A DNA stretch of 64,000 bases from NCBI RefSeq assembly GCF_021728395.1, contig NZ_JAKKCM010000006.1, positions 1 to 64,000 of the forward strand, written 5' to 3'. Below are positions 26,887 to 36,906 of the stretch, piece after piece. Position 1 is the stretch's first letter. The number at the start of each line of letters is the position of its first letter. Both the position numbers and the translations under genes were made by a program. A model generated the notes under the pieces. It saw nothing but the letters and a program-made list of their open reading frames with translations. It was not told where the DNA came from and did not search any database. Source of the stretch: Vibrio sp. J1-1 (GTDB lineage Bacteria > Pseudomonadota > Gammaproteobacteria > Enterobacterales > Vibrionaceae).

Positions 26887-28077
26887 ATGTTTGAAAAAGT
26901 AGTAGCCGCTCCGGCCGACCCTATTCTTGGTCTTACAGAAGAATTTAAAAAAGATGCTCGCGCAGAAAAGATTAACCTTGGCGTAGGTATTTACAAAAAC
27001 GAACAAGGTGAAACCCCTGTTCTTGCAACAGTTAAAAAAGCTGAAGCAGCACTTATTGAGACTGAAAAAACCAAATCTTACCTAACAATCGAAGGTACAG
27101 CGGAATACGGTCTGGCAGTACAAAAACTACTATTTGGTGACGATGCAGAGATCGTTGCAGACAAACGTGCAAAAACAGCTCAAGCGCCAGGTGGTACAGG
27201 CGCACTGCGTGTTGCTGGTGAGTTCATCAAACGTCAGCTAGGCGACGTTAAAATCTGGATCAGCAACCCTACTTGGGCAAACCACAATGGTGTGTTCACT
27301 GCGGCTGGCATCGAAACGGCTCAATACAGCTACTACAACGCAGAAACAAAAGACAAAGACTTCGATGCAATGCTTAACGATCTTCAAGCAGCTTCTGAAG
27401 GCGACATCGTTCTTCTACATGGCTGCTGCCACAACCCTACTGGTATCGATCCAACAGCAGAAGAGTGGGAAACACTGGCTAAGCTAGTTGCAGAGAAGAA
27501 ATTGCTTCCTCTATTCGACTTCGCATACCAAGGTTTCGCGAAAGGTGTTGAGGAAGATGCAGCAGGTCTGCGTACGTTTGCTAAGTACAACAAAGAAATC
27601 CTAGTTGCTAGCTCGTTCTCTAAAAACTTCGGTCTTTACAACGAGCGTGTAGGTGCCTTCACTCTTGTTGCTGAGTCAGAAGAAGTGGCAACAACAGCAT
27701 TCTCACAAGTTAAAGCAATCATCCGTTCTATCTACTCTAACCCACCAGCTCACGGTAGCGCTGTTGTTACGCATATTCTAAACGATGCTGACCTTCGTGC
27801 AGAGTGGGAAGCAGAAGTAGCAGAAATGCGTGATCGTATCCAAGAGATGCGTGAGTTGTTTGTAGCAACACTGAAAGAAGAAGGTGTAGATGCGGACTTT
27901 AGCTTCATCGAACGTCAAAACGGCATGTTCTCTTTCTCTGGTCTATCTAAAGAGCAAGTGAACCGTCTGAAAGAAGAATTCGGCATTTACATTGTCGGCT
28001 CTGGCCGAATCAGTGTGGCTGGCATGACTAAGTCAAACATGGGTCCACTATGTAAAGGCATTGCAGCTGTACTGTAG
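26887..28077 (+). CDS. aspC: aspartate aminotransferase AspC
   Basis: PLP-dependent transaminase interconverting aspartate plus 2-oxoglutarate with oxaloacetate plus glutamate; it also acts on aromatic amino acids. The class I fold is clear: [37 protein letters not shown], and the PLP Lys in [15 protein letters not shown]. With the ATG at 26887 it starts [16 protein letters not shown] and has 396 residues like E. coli AspC; another ATG lies nine bases upstream. Its vicinity to asnS mirrors the E. coli asnS-ompF-aspC arrangement, and a good terminator follows. Confidence 0.95.
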   Translation: MFEKVVAAPADPILGLTEEFKKDARAEKINLGVGIYKNEQGETPVLATVKKAEAALIETEKTKSYLTIEGTAEYGLAVQKLLFGDDAEIVADKRAKTAQAPGGTGALRVAGEFIKRQLGDVKIWISNPTWANHNGVFTAAGIETAQYSYYNAETKDKDFDAMLNDLQAASEGDIVLLHGCCHNPTGIDPTAEEWETLAKLVAEKKLLPLFDFAYQGFAKGVEEDAAGLRTFAKYNKEILVASSFSKNFGLYNERVGAFTLVAESEEVATTAFSQVKAIIRSIYSNPPAHGSAVVTHILNDADLRAEWEAEVAEMRDRIQEMRELFVATLKEEGVDADFSFIERQNGMFSFSGLSKEQVNRLKEEFGIYIVGSGRISVAGMTKSNMGPLCKGIAAVL

Positions 28078-28100
28078 TAGCCAACGCGATAAATAAATAA

Positions 28101-28126
28101 AGGTCAGCACTTGCTGACCTTTTTTG
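28101..28126 (+). terminator. rho-independent terminator after aspC
   Basis: AGGTCAGC / GCTGACCT with loop ACTT, then TTTTTT. Confidence 0.9.
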
Positions 28127-28146
28127 TTTTCCTGAATGATGCCGGA

Positions 28147-28788
28147 TTAGTAAACAAACTTAAGACTTAAGCCCACCTCGTTGATGTAATCGGAGCTGGC
28201 TCCCGAGTAGTCCGTATCTCGGTATTGGTAGTAAATACCGCTACCAATAACATCATGCCACTGATAGTTGAAACCAATTTTATATTTGTTTTCGTCAACA
28301 ATATCGCTGCGATTGGCTTCAATCTCAGCATTAACAGTCAGCGTTTCACTCAACAGGTAGTTAAAGCCAAATACAGCCGCGTGTAGGAATTCCGATTCGG
28401 ATACCAGTGTTTTATCCGTATCGTCATCCGTTGCTTTTGCCTTAATTGCACCCAAACGATAAACACCGTAAAGGTCGAGTTGTTGAGTTATGCCATATCG
28501 GTAACCACCACCAAACGTTAAACGATCGATGCGCAGCGTATAAGTGTCTGGGTGAAAAAACTGGGCGGAATAGTCTGCATTAAACAGCCAGTTGTCCGTG
28601 AGCAAATAGTTACCACCAAAATCAATCGTCGTAACATTAGCATTTTCTAACCAATCTTCGTTGGTTGTCCCTGCACCAACGTTTAGATAAATGTGTTCAT
28701 AACCAAATTTGTCCGCTTGTTCCGCCTCTGAAGCACAGCTAAGTGCAGAAAAAAAACATAGCGGCACAAGTAATAAACTTCTCAACAT
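28147..28788 (-). CDS. small outer-membrane beta-barrel protein
   Basis: A 213-residue protein with a signal peptide (about 1-19, ending SCAS-EA). Its alternating hydrophobic/aromatic strands (for example IDFGGNYLL, LTFGGGYRYGI, YKIGFNYQWHDVIGSGIYYQYRD) and terminal aromatic residue (KFVY) are typical of an outer-membrane barrel, probably 8-10 strands. It is too short for a trimeric porin of OmpF type, even though ompF occupies a similar position in E. coli. Ligand and function are unknown. AAAGG eight bases before the ATG supports the start. It is convergent with aspC. Confidence 0.78.
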   Translation of the reverse strand: MLRSLLLVPLCFFSALSCASEAEQADKFGYEHIYLNVGAGTTNEDWLENANVTTIDFGGNYLLTDNWLFNADYSAQFFHPDTYTLRIDRLTFGGGYRYGITQQLDLYGVYRLGAIKAKATDDDTDKTLVSESEFLHAAVFGFNYLLSETLTVNAEIEANRSDIVDENKYKIGFNYQWHDVIGSGIYYQYRDTDYSGASSDYINEVGLSLKFVY

Positions 28789-28994
28789 TCAATTTCCTTT
28801 CATGAGAATCAATAGATGTTTTCGTAACCCAATTTTACTCATTCAACATCCACGATATTAGCCGAACGACGTTACCATTGTCTTGTTACAAGTCGGAATC
28901 TTATGATTAAGTGCTCAAAACGACAAACGAGTAAGACTCTGTTTTAAAACTAAGTTAAGATTACTTTATTACTTGAAAATCAAAAGGCAACCTT

Positions 28995-30884
28995 ATGGAT
29001 GCAGAACTTCTCGAGATTTATAACTTTCTCGCCAAGTACCCCCCTTTTAACGAACTCCCAGAAGAAGCGCTAAGCAAAGTCACCGAGAGTGTCGAAATTT
29101 CGTATTATCGAGAAGATACTCCGATTATCCACTTTGGAGATGAAGTTCAAGAACTCTTCGTGGTGAGAAGTGGTGTCGTTGAAGTTTACCGACGCAAAGG
29201 TGAACTTTATAGCAGACTAGATGAAGGCGACCTCTTTGGTCAAATGGGCTTGCTTACCAATAATAAAGTTCGTTTTCCTGTAAAAGCGATCGATGATGCC
29301 CTGATCTACTGTATCCCTGGCGACGTTTTCCAGGAGATGTACGATACCTACGACTCATTCGCTGACTTTGTCGAAGTAGAAAACAGCGCGCGACTGCGCA
29401 TGGCTATCTCTGAAAATAAAGAAGCCAATGATCTCACGACTTCCAAAGTGAAGACTTTGCTAACGCGTGACACTCCAACGATCGAGCGTGGGCAGTCGAT
29501 TCAAGAAGCGGCAAAAATTATGGCGGAAGATAACGTCTCGTCTCTGCTTATTATTGATCCAGATTTTGTACGAGACGAAGACGACCCTCAGTCGCCAGTA
29601 TTAGGCATTGTCACCGACAGAGACTTGTGTGCGCGTGTACTGGCCGAGGGTTTATCTCCACAAGAAGATGTGGCGACGGTAATGACTACCGAAGTTATCT
29701 CACTCGATCATAACGCTTACATCTATGAAGCCATGCTTAAAATGTTGCGTTATAACGTACACCACCTCCCTGTGGTGAAAGATCAACAGCCAATCGGTAT
29801 CATTGAAACAACAGATATTGTTCGCTACGAATCGCAAAACTCATTACTGCTTGTAAGCAGTATTTTCCACCAGCATACCATCGAAGAACTGGCGGCAGTT
29901 GCTGAAGAAGTGAAAAGCAGTTTTGTTCGTTTGGTAAACGAAGACGCCAATTCTCACATGGTCGGAAGTGCTATGTCCGTAATTGGTCGAAGCTTCAAAC
30001 AACGCTTACTGGAAATGGCCGAAGAAAAGTTAGGTCCGCCACCAGTCCCTTACTGTTTTCTCGCACTCGGCTCAATGGGGCGTGATGAGCAACTTTTGGT
30101 TACTGATCAGGACAATGCCATCATTCTCGACGAGAGCTATCAAGAAACAAAACATGGTAAATATTTTGAGGAACTAGCACAGTTTGTCAGCGATGGCTTA
30201 GATGCCTGTGGCTACAAATATTGTACAGGCGACATCATGGCGACCAACCCAATGTGGAGGATGACACGTTCACAATGGGAGGAGTGTTTCGCTGACTGGA
30301 TCGACGATCCAAACCCGAAAGCATTGCTCAACGCATCCATCTTCTTCGATTTAGACGGCGTGTACGGGCGACTAAAATGGGCAGAGCAGTTAACTAGCTT
30401 TATCGTTCGTCGTGCACGTAAAAACAATCGCTTCTTGGCTTGTCTTGCACGTAACGCGCTAAACCGAACGCCTCCACTCGGGTTCTTTAAGAGCTTTGTG
30501 GTTGAAAAAGATGGACAGCATAAAAACTCAATCAACCTTAAACGTCGTGGGACAGCCCCTCTGGTCGATTTGATCAGGGTGCATGCACTGGCCGTTGGGT
30601 CTCGTACACAGAACTCTTTTGAACGTCTTGATGACATTATTGACGCAGGTATTTTGCCAAAAGGTCGCGCTCAAGATTTAAAAGATGCGTTAGAGTTCAT
30701 CTCCATGGTTCGGATTCGCCATCAAGCGTACGATGTTGAAATGGGCATTGAGCCAGACAACAATATTGAACCAGAAAATCTGTCGGACTTTGAGCGTAGA
30801 AACCTTAAGGATGCTTTCCAAATCCTGAGTAATGGCCAAAACTTCCTTAAGTTTCGCTATCAAGCAAACAAGAGCTTTAAGTGA
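28995..30884 (+). CDS. cNMP-binding/CBS/DUF294 nucleotidyltransferase-like protein
   Basis: A 629-residue cytosolic multidomain protein. A cyclic-nucleotide-binding domain (about 15-125) comes first, then a CBS pair (about 152-285, VTDRDLCARVLAEG and IGIIETTDIVRYES), then a GlnD-like nucleotidyltransferase domain of DUF294 type (GSMGRDEQLLVTDQDNAII, about 355-373, with the GS and DxD metal motif intact), and a DUF294 C-terminal substrate-binding domain (about 460-620). The family is widespread; a signalling or nucleotidyl-transfer role is inferred from domains. The next gene starts nine bases after its stop and is surely co-transcribed. Confidence 0.9.
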   Translation: MDAELLEIYNFLAKYPPFNELPEEALSKVTESVEISYYREDTPIIHFGDEVQELFVVRSGVVEVYRRKGELYSRLDEGDLFGQMGLLTNNKVRFPVKAIDDALIYCIPGDVFQEMYDTYDSFADFVEVENSARLRMAISENKEANDLTTSKVKTLLTRDTPTIERGQSIQEAAKIMAEDNVSSLLIIDPDFVRDEDDPQSPVLGIVTDRDLCARVLAEGLSPQEDVATVMTTEVISLDHNAYIYEAMLKMLRYNVHHLPVVKDQQPIGIIETTDIVRYESQNSLLLVSSIFHQHTIEELAAVAEEVKSSFVRLVNEDANSHMVGSAMSVIGRSFKQRLLEMAEEKLGPPPVPYCFLALGSMGRDEQLLVTDQDNAIILDESYQETKHGKYFEELAQFVSDGLDACGYKYCTGDIMATNPMWRMTRSQWEECFADWIDDPNPKALLNASIFFDLDGVYGRLKWAEQLTSFIVRRARKNNRFLACLARNALNRTPPLGFFKSFVVEKDGQHKNSINLKRRGTAPLVDLIRVHALAVGSRTQNSFERLDDIIDAGILPKGRAQDLKDALEFISMVRIRHQAYDVEMGIEPDNNIEPENLSDFERRNLKDAFQILSNGQNFLKFRYQANKSFK

Positions 30885-30892
30885 GGCTTAAC

Positions 30893-31612
30893 ATGTTAAA
30901 AAAGCTCTTTCAAAAGCCGACTATTCAATGGCACTCGAAGTTTAAACAAAAAGTTGAGATGGCGACGGATGAAAACCTGATAGCCTTTTACGGCACTGAG
31001 TTACCAGCGCCGGATACGCCGATTTCAGAAGTTGAGTTTGTCGCACTGGATTTAGAAACCACTGGCTTAGATCCTGATAAGAACGACATCATTACTATTG
31101 GGCTGGTCCCTTTTAACCTGAAGCGTATCTTTTTGCGAAATGCACGTCATTGGAAAGTAAGACCTAAACAAAAGCTGGATGAAGACTCTGTTATCATTCA
31201 CGGCATTACTCATAGCGAGCTTATTGATGCGCCTGATTTAGGGGATATTCTCGATGAGCTGTTACCCTGTTTAAGCGGTAAGATCGTTGTGGTGCATTAC
31301 CGTCGCATAGAACGAGAGTTTCTCGATAAAGGACTGCGAGTTCGCATCGGTGAAGGTATTGAGTTCCCGGTATTGGATACTTTTCAAATCGAAGAAGACA
31401 TTCAAAAAAAACGACCGGGAAGCCTGTGGGAAACGCTAAAAGGCAAAAAGCCCGAATCGTTGCGATTAGCTCAATCACGACGCCGCTATGGCTTACCGGA
31501 CTATACCCCTCATCATGCTCTGACTGATGCGATAGCAACCGCTGAACTGCTTCAGGCACAAATCGCGCACCATTACGATGAGAGTCAAACAATCAGCGAA
31601 TTCTGGCTTTAG
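30893..31612 (+). CDS. DnaQ-like 3'-5' exonuclease
   Basis: DEDD-type exonuclease of the DNA polymerase III epsilon family, 239 residues. Motif I is VALDLETTGLDPDKNDIITIGLV (about 49-71); motif III HHALTDAIATAELL supplies His and Asp (DEDDh class). The partner gene upstream, with cNMP, CBS and nucleotidyltransferase domains, is a common neighbour of such exonucleases in gammaproteobacteria. GAGG six bases before the ATG at 30893 decides the start; a GTG at 30881 overlapping the previous stop (GTGA) is the alternative. The natural substrate is unknown. Confidence 0.88.
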   Translation: MLKKLFQKPTIQWHSKFKQKVEMATDENLIAFYGTELPAPDTPISEVEFVALDLETTGLDPDKNDIITIGLVPFNLKRIFLRNARHWKVRPKQKLDEDSVIIHGITHSELIDAPDLGDILDELLPCLSGKIVVVHYRRIEREFLDKGLRVRIGEGIEFPVLDTFQIEEDIQKKRPGSLWETLKGKKPESLRLAQSRRRYGLPDYTPHHALTDAIATAELLQAQIAHHYDESQTISEFWL

Positions 31613-31630
31613 TCATACAACCAGTAAATT

Positions 31631-31655
31631 AAAAAGGAGCCAACGGCTCCTTTTT
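31631..31655. terminator. bidirectional terminator between exonuclease and chemoreceptor genes
   Basis: AAAAAGGAGCC / GGCTCCTTTTT with a 3-nt loop; serves both convergent genes. Confidence 0.9.
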
Positions 31656-31684
31656 AATTTAACGCGAACTCTATATTTCGAGAG

Positions 31685-33568
31685 TTACAGCTTAAAGCGT
31701 TTGATCTCCTGCTCAAGCTCATGTGACAGCTCGGACAAATAAGCGGCCTGCTCTGCTGCCTGATGTGCTTCAGCTGAAAGCTCGTTAGAAACATCACGAA
31801 TGCCTTCGGTGTTACGAGTAATCTCTGTCGTTACCGACGCTTGTTCTTCAGCTGCAGACGCTATCTGCGTTGCCATATCGTTGATTTGCTCTACCGCACT
31901 GTGAATTTGAGTCAGACTCGCCGCTGCTGAGTTCGCATCATCAACGCTGGTATCAGCCAGAAGACGGCTGTCACCCATGATTCCGACCGCTTTCTTCGTT
32001 GTACCCTGAAGCATCTCGATGGTTTCTTGAATTTCTTTTGTTGAAGCATGTGTACGTTGGCTCAATACACGAACTTCATCGGCAACCACCGCAAAGCCAC
32101 GTCCTTGCTCACCAGCTCGCGCCGCTTCAATAGCCGCATTAAGTGCCAGCAAGTTTGTTTGTTCAGCGATATCTTGAATGGTCGATAAAATCGTATTGAT
32201 GCTATTGCCGTGTGCTTCCAAATCCTGAATTACATCAGTCGCTACTTGCACTTCTTTGGCTAGATTCTGGATCGAGGTTTGTGTCTGCGAAACTTGGCTA
32301 GAGCCGTGAGCACAAGCACCTACCGCCTCTTCCGAATTGCTCGCCGTACTTTCTGCATTGCCCGCAATTTCTTGCGTAGCCGCCGCCATTTCATTAACAG
32401 CAGTAGCTACCATGTTGATTTCATCTTGCTGATAAGAAATACGCTGACTACGTTCTTCTGCTTGCTGAGCCGTGGTACGTGCTTGTTCAGACAGTGATGA
32501 AGAGACATGGCTTAGTGTGGTCACCATGGTATGCATGTTACCGACAAAACGGTTAAAGTTTTCTGCCAGTTTACCAACTTCATCGTCACTGCGTGGTTCA
32601 AGACGCTGAGTCAAGTCACCTTCACCAGAAGCAATCTCTTCCAGTGCATGAGATACTCTGTTTAGGTCACGGAACAAGAAGCCGACTAACCAAGAGACCG
32701 CAACAATTACCGCTATCGTAATCATCACTGCGGTGATCAGCAAATCGCGCAACAACACGGCGTTGCCCGCTTCTTCCGTCGCTCGATCCATCTCAATGGC
32801 AAACATCCAGTTCGTTCCTGATACTTTATGAAAGAAGTAGAGTTTCTCTACCCCATTGATCGTTGTACTTTCAATTTTACCTTCGTCAGCAGCGCGTTCG
32901 ATCGCCTGGCGTGAAAAGTCTTTTGATAAACTGGTAATTGGCTTTAACGTTAAGCTTTTCTCAGGGTGTGCAAGAAAAGTTCCTTCGTTCATATCAATCA
33001 ACATAGCGTTGGCATTCTTGCCAGCATCTAAGTTAATCACATCACTGATCAGCTGATCAATTAGAACATCGGCCCCGACGACCCCGATAAACTGACCATT
33101 CTTCATGATTGGCTCAGCAATAGTGACCAAAAGTGCATTGGTAATCGCATCTTGATAAGCCTCAGTGATGATCTGCTTACCCGCGACATTGGCATCTTTA
33201 TACCAAGGACGAGTTCGCGGATCATAATCAGCTCGATTCCGCTCTGGGTGAGAACGGTACATTTCTCCTCTTGGCGTACCAAGGAAAATATCATCAAAGC
33301 CACCAGCTTTGCGTGCTTGCTGTAGGAAAGGAACAACGTCTTGTTCGGTCGAGTAATCGTTAAACGCTGTAGCAATTTCTTTGCGGATCGTAATCCAGTC
33401 AGAAATCCCTTCCGATGCAACGGTACTCAGGCTTTGTGCTCTTGAATAGACACCTGCAGAAGTCTGATCAAACAATTGACCAGCCGACAACCAAGTCAGT
33501 GCTGCTGCCATGATAACAACAGCCGAAAGACTCGCGCCGATAAGTTTTTGTTTTAGTGAAAGTTTCAT
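31685..33568 (-). CDS. methyl-accepting chemotaxis protein with dCache sensor
   Basis: Transmembrane chemoreceptor of 627 residues. It has TM1 (about 8-28), a periplasmic double-Cache sensor (about 35-270, with the [12 protein letters not shown] motif), TM2 (about 280-302), a HAMP domain (303-355) and a cytoplasmic signalling hairpin with the conserved tip [23 protein letters not shown]. The dCache motif around Arg-x-x-x-Trp-Tyr is typical of amino-acid-type sensors, but the ligand is not predictable with confidence. No CheR-binding pentapeptide is visible at the C-terminus (KRFKL end). It is monocistronic with its own terminator. Confidence 0.93.
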   Translation of the reverse strand: MKLSLKQKLIGASLSAVVIMAAALTWLSAGQLFDQTSAGVYSRAQSLSTVASEGISDWITIRKEIATAFNDYSTEQDVVPFLQQARKAGGFDDIFLGTPRGEMYRSHPERNRADYDPRTRPWYKDANVAGKQIITEAYQDAITNALLVTIAEPIMKNGQFIGVVGADVLIDQLISDVINLDAGKNANAMLIDMNEGTFLAHPEKSLTLKPITSLSKDFSRQAIERAADEGKIESTTINGVEKLYFFHKVSGTNWMFAIEMDRATEEAGNAVLLRDLLITAVMITIAVIVAVSWLVGFLFRDLNRVSHALEEIASGEGDLTQRLEPRSDDEVGKLAENFNRFVGNMHTMVTTLSHVSSSLSEQARTTAQQAEERSQRISYQQDEINMVATAVNEMAAATQEIAGNAESTASNSEEAVGACAHGSSQVSQTQTSIQNLAKEVQVATDVIQDLEAHGNSINTILSTIQDIAEQTNLLALNAAIEAARAGEQGRGFAVVADEVRVLSQRTHASTKEIQETIEMLQGTTKKAVGIMGDSRLLADTSVDDANSAAASLTQIHSAVEQINDMATQIASAAEEQASVTTEITRNTEGIRDVSNELSAEAHQAAEQAAYLSELSHELEQEIKRFKL

Positions 33569-33732
33569 ATTTTTTATTTGATTTGGGAGGACAACCTAGA
33601 AAGCGTAAATATTACACTCTTTCTTGGTACTAATCACCAAGTTTCAAACAATCAAATACAATGCTAACTTATTGTAAGATATGAGATTTAACAGTGTCAT
33701 TCTTTTGTCTATCGCCAGAAAAACAGCACAAA

Positions 33733-33757
33733 AAAAGCCAGCTAAGCTGGCTTTTAA
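33733..33757 (-). terminator. terminator after BCCT transporter gene
   Basis: AAAAGCCAGC / GCTGGCTTTT stem with loop TAA, 20 bp beyond the stop on the minus strand. Confidence 0.85.
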
Positions 33758-33777
33758 AACGTAATATTTTATTTAGA

Positions 33778-35349
33778 TTATTGACGCTCGGTTCTCATAC
33801 CCATCAATAAGCTCACACACATCGCAAGCAAGATGATAGTGAATGGTAATGCCGTGGAGATAGCACCGGCTTGTAGAGCCTGAACGGCTTCCGAACCACC
33901 AATCCAAAGTAATGCAACAGCGATTGCACCTTCCATCAATGCCCAGAAAATACGCTGTGGCACTGGTGCGTCAACTTTACCACCTGCCGTGATGCTGTCG
34001 ATTACCAATGAGCCTGAATCTGAAGAGGTAATAAAGAACACCAAAACCAGAACGATAGCAATAAACGACAGGATGTTCCCATATGGTAGTGAATCAAACA
34101 TTTGGAACATGGCAAGCGACACGTCAGTCAGACCATTGGCACCTAGTTCACCCACTTTGTCAACCACCTGTTCGATAGCCAGACCACCAAATACAGACAT
34201 CCAAATAACCGTTACTCCGGTTGGAACAAGCAGAACTGCTGTAATGAACTCTCGTACCGTACGACCACGGGAAACACGCGCGATAAACATACCTACGAAT
34301 GGTGACCAAGAAATCCACCAAGCCCAGTAGAATACAGTCCAACCTTGGAACCACGCTTCATCAGTACGACCAAAAGGGTTACTTAGGGGAATGATGTTTT
34401 CTGCGTATGCCATAAATGTCGTAGGAATGGAACCTAAGCTAGCCGCCCAACCAATCAAAGCGACAAGAATAAGCAGTAAGAAAGCGACAATCATGTTGAT
34501 GTTACTGATGACTTTTACTCCGCCATCAATACCACGAACAACCGATACCACAGCAAGTAATGTCACCACAGTGATCACGATCACCTGCAACCCAATACCA
34601 GCCTCGATACCAAACACATGCTGAATACCACTTGCGGCTTGCTGTGCCCCAAGACCCAGTGATGTCGCCAGACCAAACAGTGTCGCCAGTACCGCTAAAA
34701 TATCAACAACATGACCTGCCCAGCCCCACGCTCGGTCACCCAGTAATGGGTAAAAGATTGAGCGCATCGACAGTGGAAGCCCTTTATTGTATGAGAAAAA
34801 AGCTAAGGAAAGCGCAACAATACCGTAAATTGCCCATGGGTGCAGACCCCAGTGGAACATCGTTGCACCCAATGCCAACCTCGCCGCTTCAGGCGTGTTA
34901 GCTTCGACACCTAACGGTGTTTCATACCACCCAGTGAAGTAAGCAACCGGTTCTGCAACACTCCAGAACATGAGACCAATACCCATACCGGCAGCAAACA
35001 ACATAGCTAGCCACGATAAGAACGAGTAATCGGAAACTGCGTCTTTACCGCCGAGACGGATTTTCCCCATCGGGGACACTATCAGTGCTAGGCAGAATAT
35101 AACGAAAATATTGCCTGAAATAATGAATAGCCAATCAAATGAACCAATGATTTGCCATTTGATTCCATCAAGTACCGTCTTAGCTGTGTGTGTATCTAGA
35201 ACTAATGCAGCAACAAGAAACAGCGCAATTAAACCCGCACTAATCCCAAAAACAGGGTTATGTACGTCAAACCCCCATTTTTGAACGTTATCCTGACCTA
35301 CCGTATAGTCTGTACTATCGATACTGTACTTATCTATACCTTTTGTCAT
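33778..35349 (-). CDS. BCCT family compatible-solute transporter
   Basis: Secondary transporter for glycine betaine, choline or related osmolytes; 523 residues with twelve predicted helices. Family marks include GMGIGLMFWSVAEPVAYF (about 118-135), whose GMGIG form is associated with Na+ coupling in BetP-like members, and the signature WAWWISWSPFVGMFIARVSRGRTVREF. Divergence from a CosR-like MarR gene matches the bccT3-cosR arrangement of V. parahaemolyticus (VP1905-VP1906 as I recall), so this is probably BccT3 and repressed by CosR at low salinity. GAGAGG before the ATG supports the start. Confidence 0.9.
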   Translation of the reverse strand: MTKGIDKYSIDSTDYTVGQDNVQKWGFDVHNPVFGISAGLIALFLVAALVLDTHTAKTVLDGIKWQIIGSFDWLFIISGNIFVIFCLALIVSPMGKIRLGGKDAVSDYSFLSWLAMLFAAGMGIGLMFWSVAEPVAYFTGWYETPLGVEANTPEAARLALGATMFHWGLHPWAIYGIVALSLAFFSYNKGLPLSMRSIFYPLLGDRAWGWAGHVVDILAVLATLFGLATSLGLGAQQAASGIQHVFGIEAGIGLQVIVITVVTLLAVVSVVRGIDGGVKVISNINMIVAFLLLILVALIGWAASLGSIPTTFMAYAENIIPLSNPFGRTDEAWFQGWTVFYWAWWISWSPFVGMFIARVSRGRTVREFITAVLLVPTGVTVIWMSVFGGLAIEQVVDKVGELGANGLTDVSLAMFQMFDSLPYGNILSFIAIVLVLVFFITSSDSGSLVIDSITAGGKVDAPVPQRIFWALMEGAIAVALLWIGGSEAVQALQAGAISTALPFTIILLAMCVSLLMGMRTERQ

Positions 35350-35741
35350 CGTTCCTCTCTTTATTTTTGTAATCTTTACGCACCAAACAAAAATCGTTCG
35401 AACACGATACGTTTTACATTCTACGAAGGCCTAAAATCCTAACATTTGAGGTCTTTTTGTCTAGAATTTTCATAAGAAATCCACATTTATTACCTTTTAA
35501 TCAGAGATTTCTGACCAAAATAGTGCAACATGCTGCATTAATAGTTAGACCACAAACAATTGTTGCTATAATAATTCTGGGGCGTGATATGTCACTTGCA
35601 CTAATCGAAAAATAGAAATTTGAGCAATCAAACAAGTGCAGAAAACCAATCAAGGGAATTTTTTTACTCACCCCTTTAAATAACAAAGCATTTGAGTTAG
35701 TGTCGCCTCGTTAAATGTTCCTACAGACTGGATGAAAAAAA
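35350..35741. promoter_or_regulatory. divergent BCCT/cosR control region
   Basis: 392 AT-rich bases with no ORF of note. Both promoters must be here. In V. parahaemolyticus the corresponding region is bound by CosR (established from the literature); I could not single out one convincing operator by eye. Confidence 0.45.
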
Positions 35742-36230
35742 TTGGAAAAGTACGAAGAAGTATTGGTCTCGATTCGTCAGATCATCCGCGCTATTGATTT
35801 ACACTCTAAAAAGCTGAGTAAAGAGTCTGGTCTGACTGCACCTCAGCTGATTTTAATGCGTGCTATCAACGAGCTAGATAACGTAACGATCAAACAGTTG
35901 TCTAGCCATACCAATATGAGTCAAGCAACGGCGACAACCATTCTCGATCGATTAGAGCGAAATCAGTTTGTAGAGCGTCGTCGTAGCGTGGAAGATAAGC
36001 GTAAAGTGCACGCAGTACTGACAGAAAAGGGACAAGAAGTGTTAAAGCAAGCACCTACCCCGCTGCAAGAGCATTTCATTAATCGATTCCAGAAACTGGA
36101 GGAGTGGGAACAAACCCTGTTATTGTCTTCAGTGCAGCGTATTTCGACCATGATGAATGCAGAAGATATTGACGTTGCCCCAATGCTTGAGATTGGTAGC
36201 ATCACCGGTACAATTCCCAAAGCAGAGTAA
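35742..36230 (+). CDS. cosR: MarR family osmotic-stress regulator CosR-like
   Basis: A 162-residue MarR protein: dimerisation helices at both ends and a winged HTH in the middle (LTAPQLILMRAI, VTIKQLSSHTNMSQATATTILDRLERNQFVERRRSVEDKRKVHAVLTEKG). CosR represses ectoine synthesis and betaine uptake genes in low salt in Vibrio. The assignment rests on the divergent BCCT gene and overall family. The start is a TTG preceded by GGA eight bases upstream; an ATG at 35732 is out of frame. The gene ends at a strong bidirectional hairpin. Confidence 0.83.
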   Translation: MEKYEEVLVSIRQIIRAIDLHSKKLSKESGLTAPQLILMRAINELDNVTIKQLSSHTNMSQATATTILDRLERNQFVERRRSVEDKRKVHAVLTEKGQEVLKQAPTPLQEHFINRFQKLEEWEQTLLLSSVQRISTMMNAEDIDVAPMLEIGSITGTIPKAE

Positions 36231-36239
36231 TCCTCTCTG

Positions 36240-36265
36240 CCAGTGCTCGCCTGACGCGGGCACTG
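36240..36265. terminator. terminator between cosR and response-regulator gene
   Basis: GCAGTGC-TCGC / GCGG-GCACTGC hairpin with loop CTGA, then GTTATTTTG. It lies between two convergent stops. Confidence 0.75.
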
Positions 36266-36267
36266 CG

Positions 36268-36906
36268 TTATTTTGTAAGTCCTGTCTCATATGCATATTT
36301 GGCTAACTCAGCAGTCGAGTGCAGATCCAATTTGTGCTTAATATTGTGACGATGTGTTTCAACTGTTCTGTAACTGATGCTGAGTAATGTGGCGATTTTT
36401 TTGCTGCTATTCCCCTGTGCGACGAGTTTGAGTACCGCTTCCTCCCTCCGGCTAAGTGGGTTGGGCCTTTGATTGATAGGCATAATATCTTGGGTGAACA
36501 ACGTCTGGGTGACGGACTCACAAAAATAGGTGGAACCCTGGTTAACAGTTTTGATGGCCTGAACCATTTTCTCTGCAGAAATCTCTTTCAACATGTAACC
36601 AACTGCCCCCGCTTGCATCACTTTCATGATGTACTCACGATTATCATGCATGGTTAACATCAGAATTCGGCTCTCAGGCACTTCCTCTTTGATGATTCCC
36701 GTTGCCTCAATGCCGTTCATTATTGGCATACTGATATCCATAAGTATCACATCTGGATGAAGATGTTTGGCTACTTCTATTGCTTCTAAGCCGTTACTGG
36801 CCGTACCGATGACTTCAATATCCGGTTCTAACTCCAGCCGTGCCATAAAACCATCTAAAACCACCTGATGATCATCGACAATCAACACACTAATCGGTTT
36901 ATCCAT
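36268..36906 (-). CDS. NarL/LuxR-type response regulator
   Basis: Two-component output protein, about 212 residues. The receiver domain (5-120) has the phospho-acceptor Asp in DVILMDISMP and the conserved Lys in GYMLKEIS. The C-terminal LuxR-type HTH (about 148-205) contains LSRREEAVLKLVAQGNSSKKIATLLSISYRTVETHRHNI. ATG 36906 has AAGG five bases upstream and overlaps the kinase stop by 8 bases; the track-longer start at 36918 is less well placed. It is paired with the kinase and adjacent to the dctMQP operon, so control of that transporter is likely. Confidence 0.9.
   Translation of the reverse strand: MDKPISVLIVDDHQVVLDGFMARLELEPDIEVIGTASNGLEAIEVAKHLHPDVILMDISMPIMNGIEATGIIKEEVPESRILMLTMHDNREYIMKVMQAGAVGYMLKEISAEKMVQAIKTVNQGSTYFCESVTQTLFTQDIMPINQRPNPLSRREEAVLKLVAQGNSSKKIATLLSISYRTVETHRHNIKHKLDLHSTAELAKYAYETGLTK

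Noticed and set aside
28147..28788. OmpF-type trimeric porin at the position of E. coli ompF
   Set aside because: The protein is only 213 residues and lacks general porin features; it is a smaller barrel.
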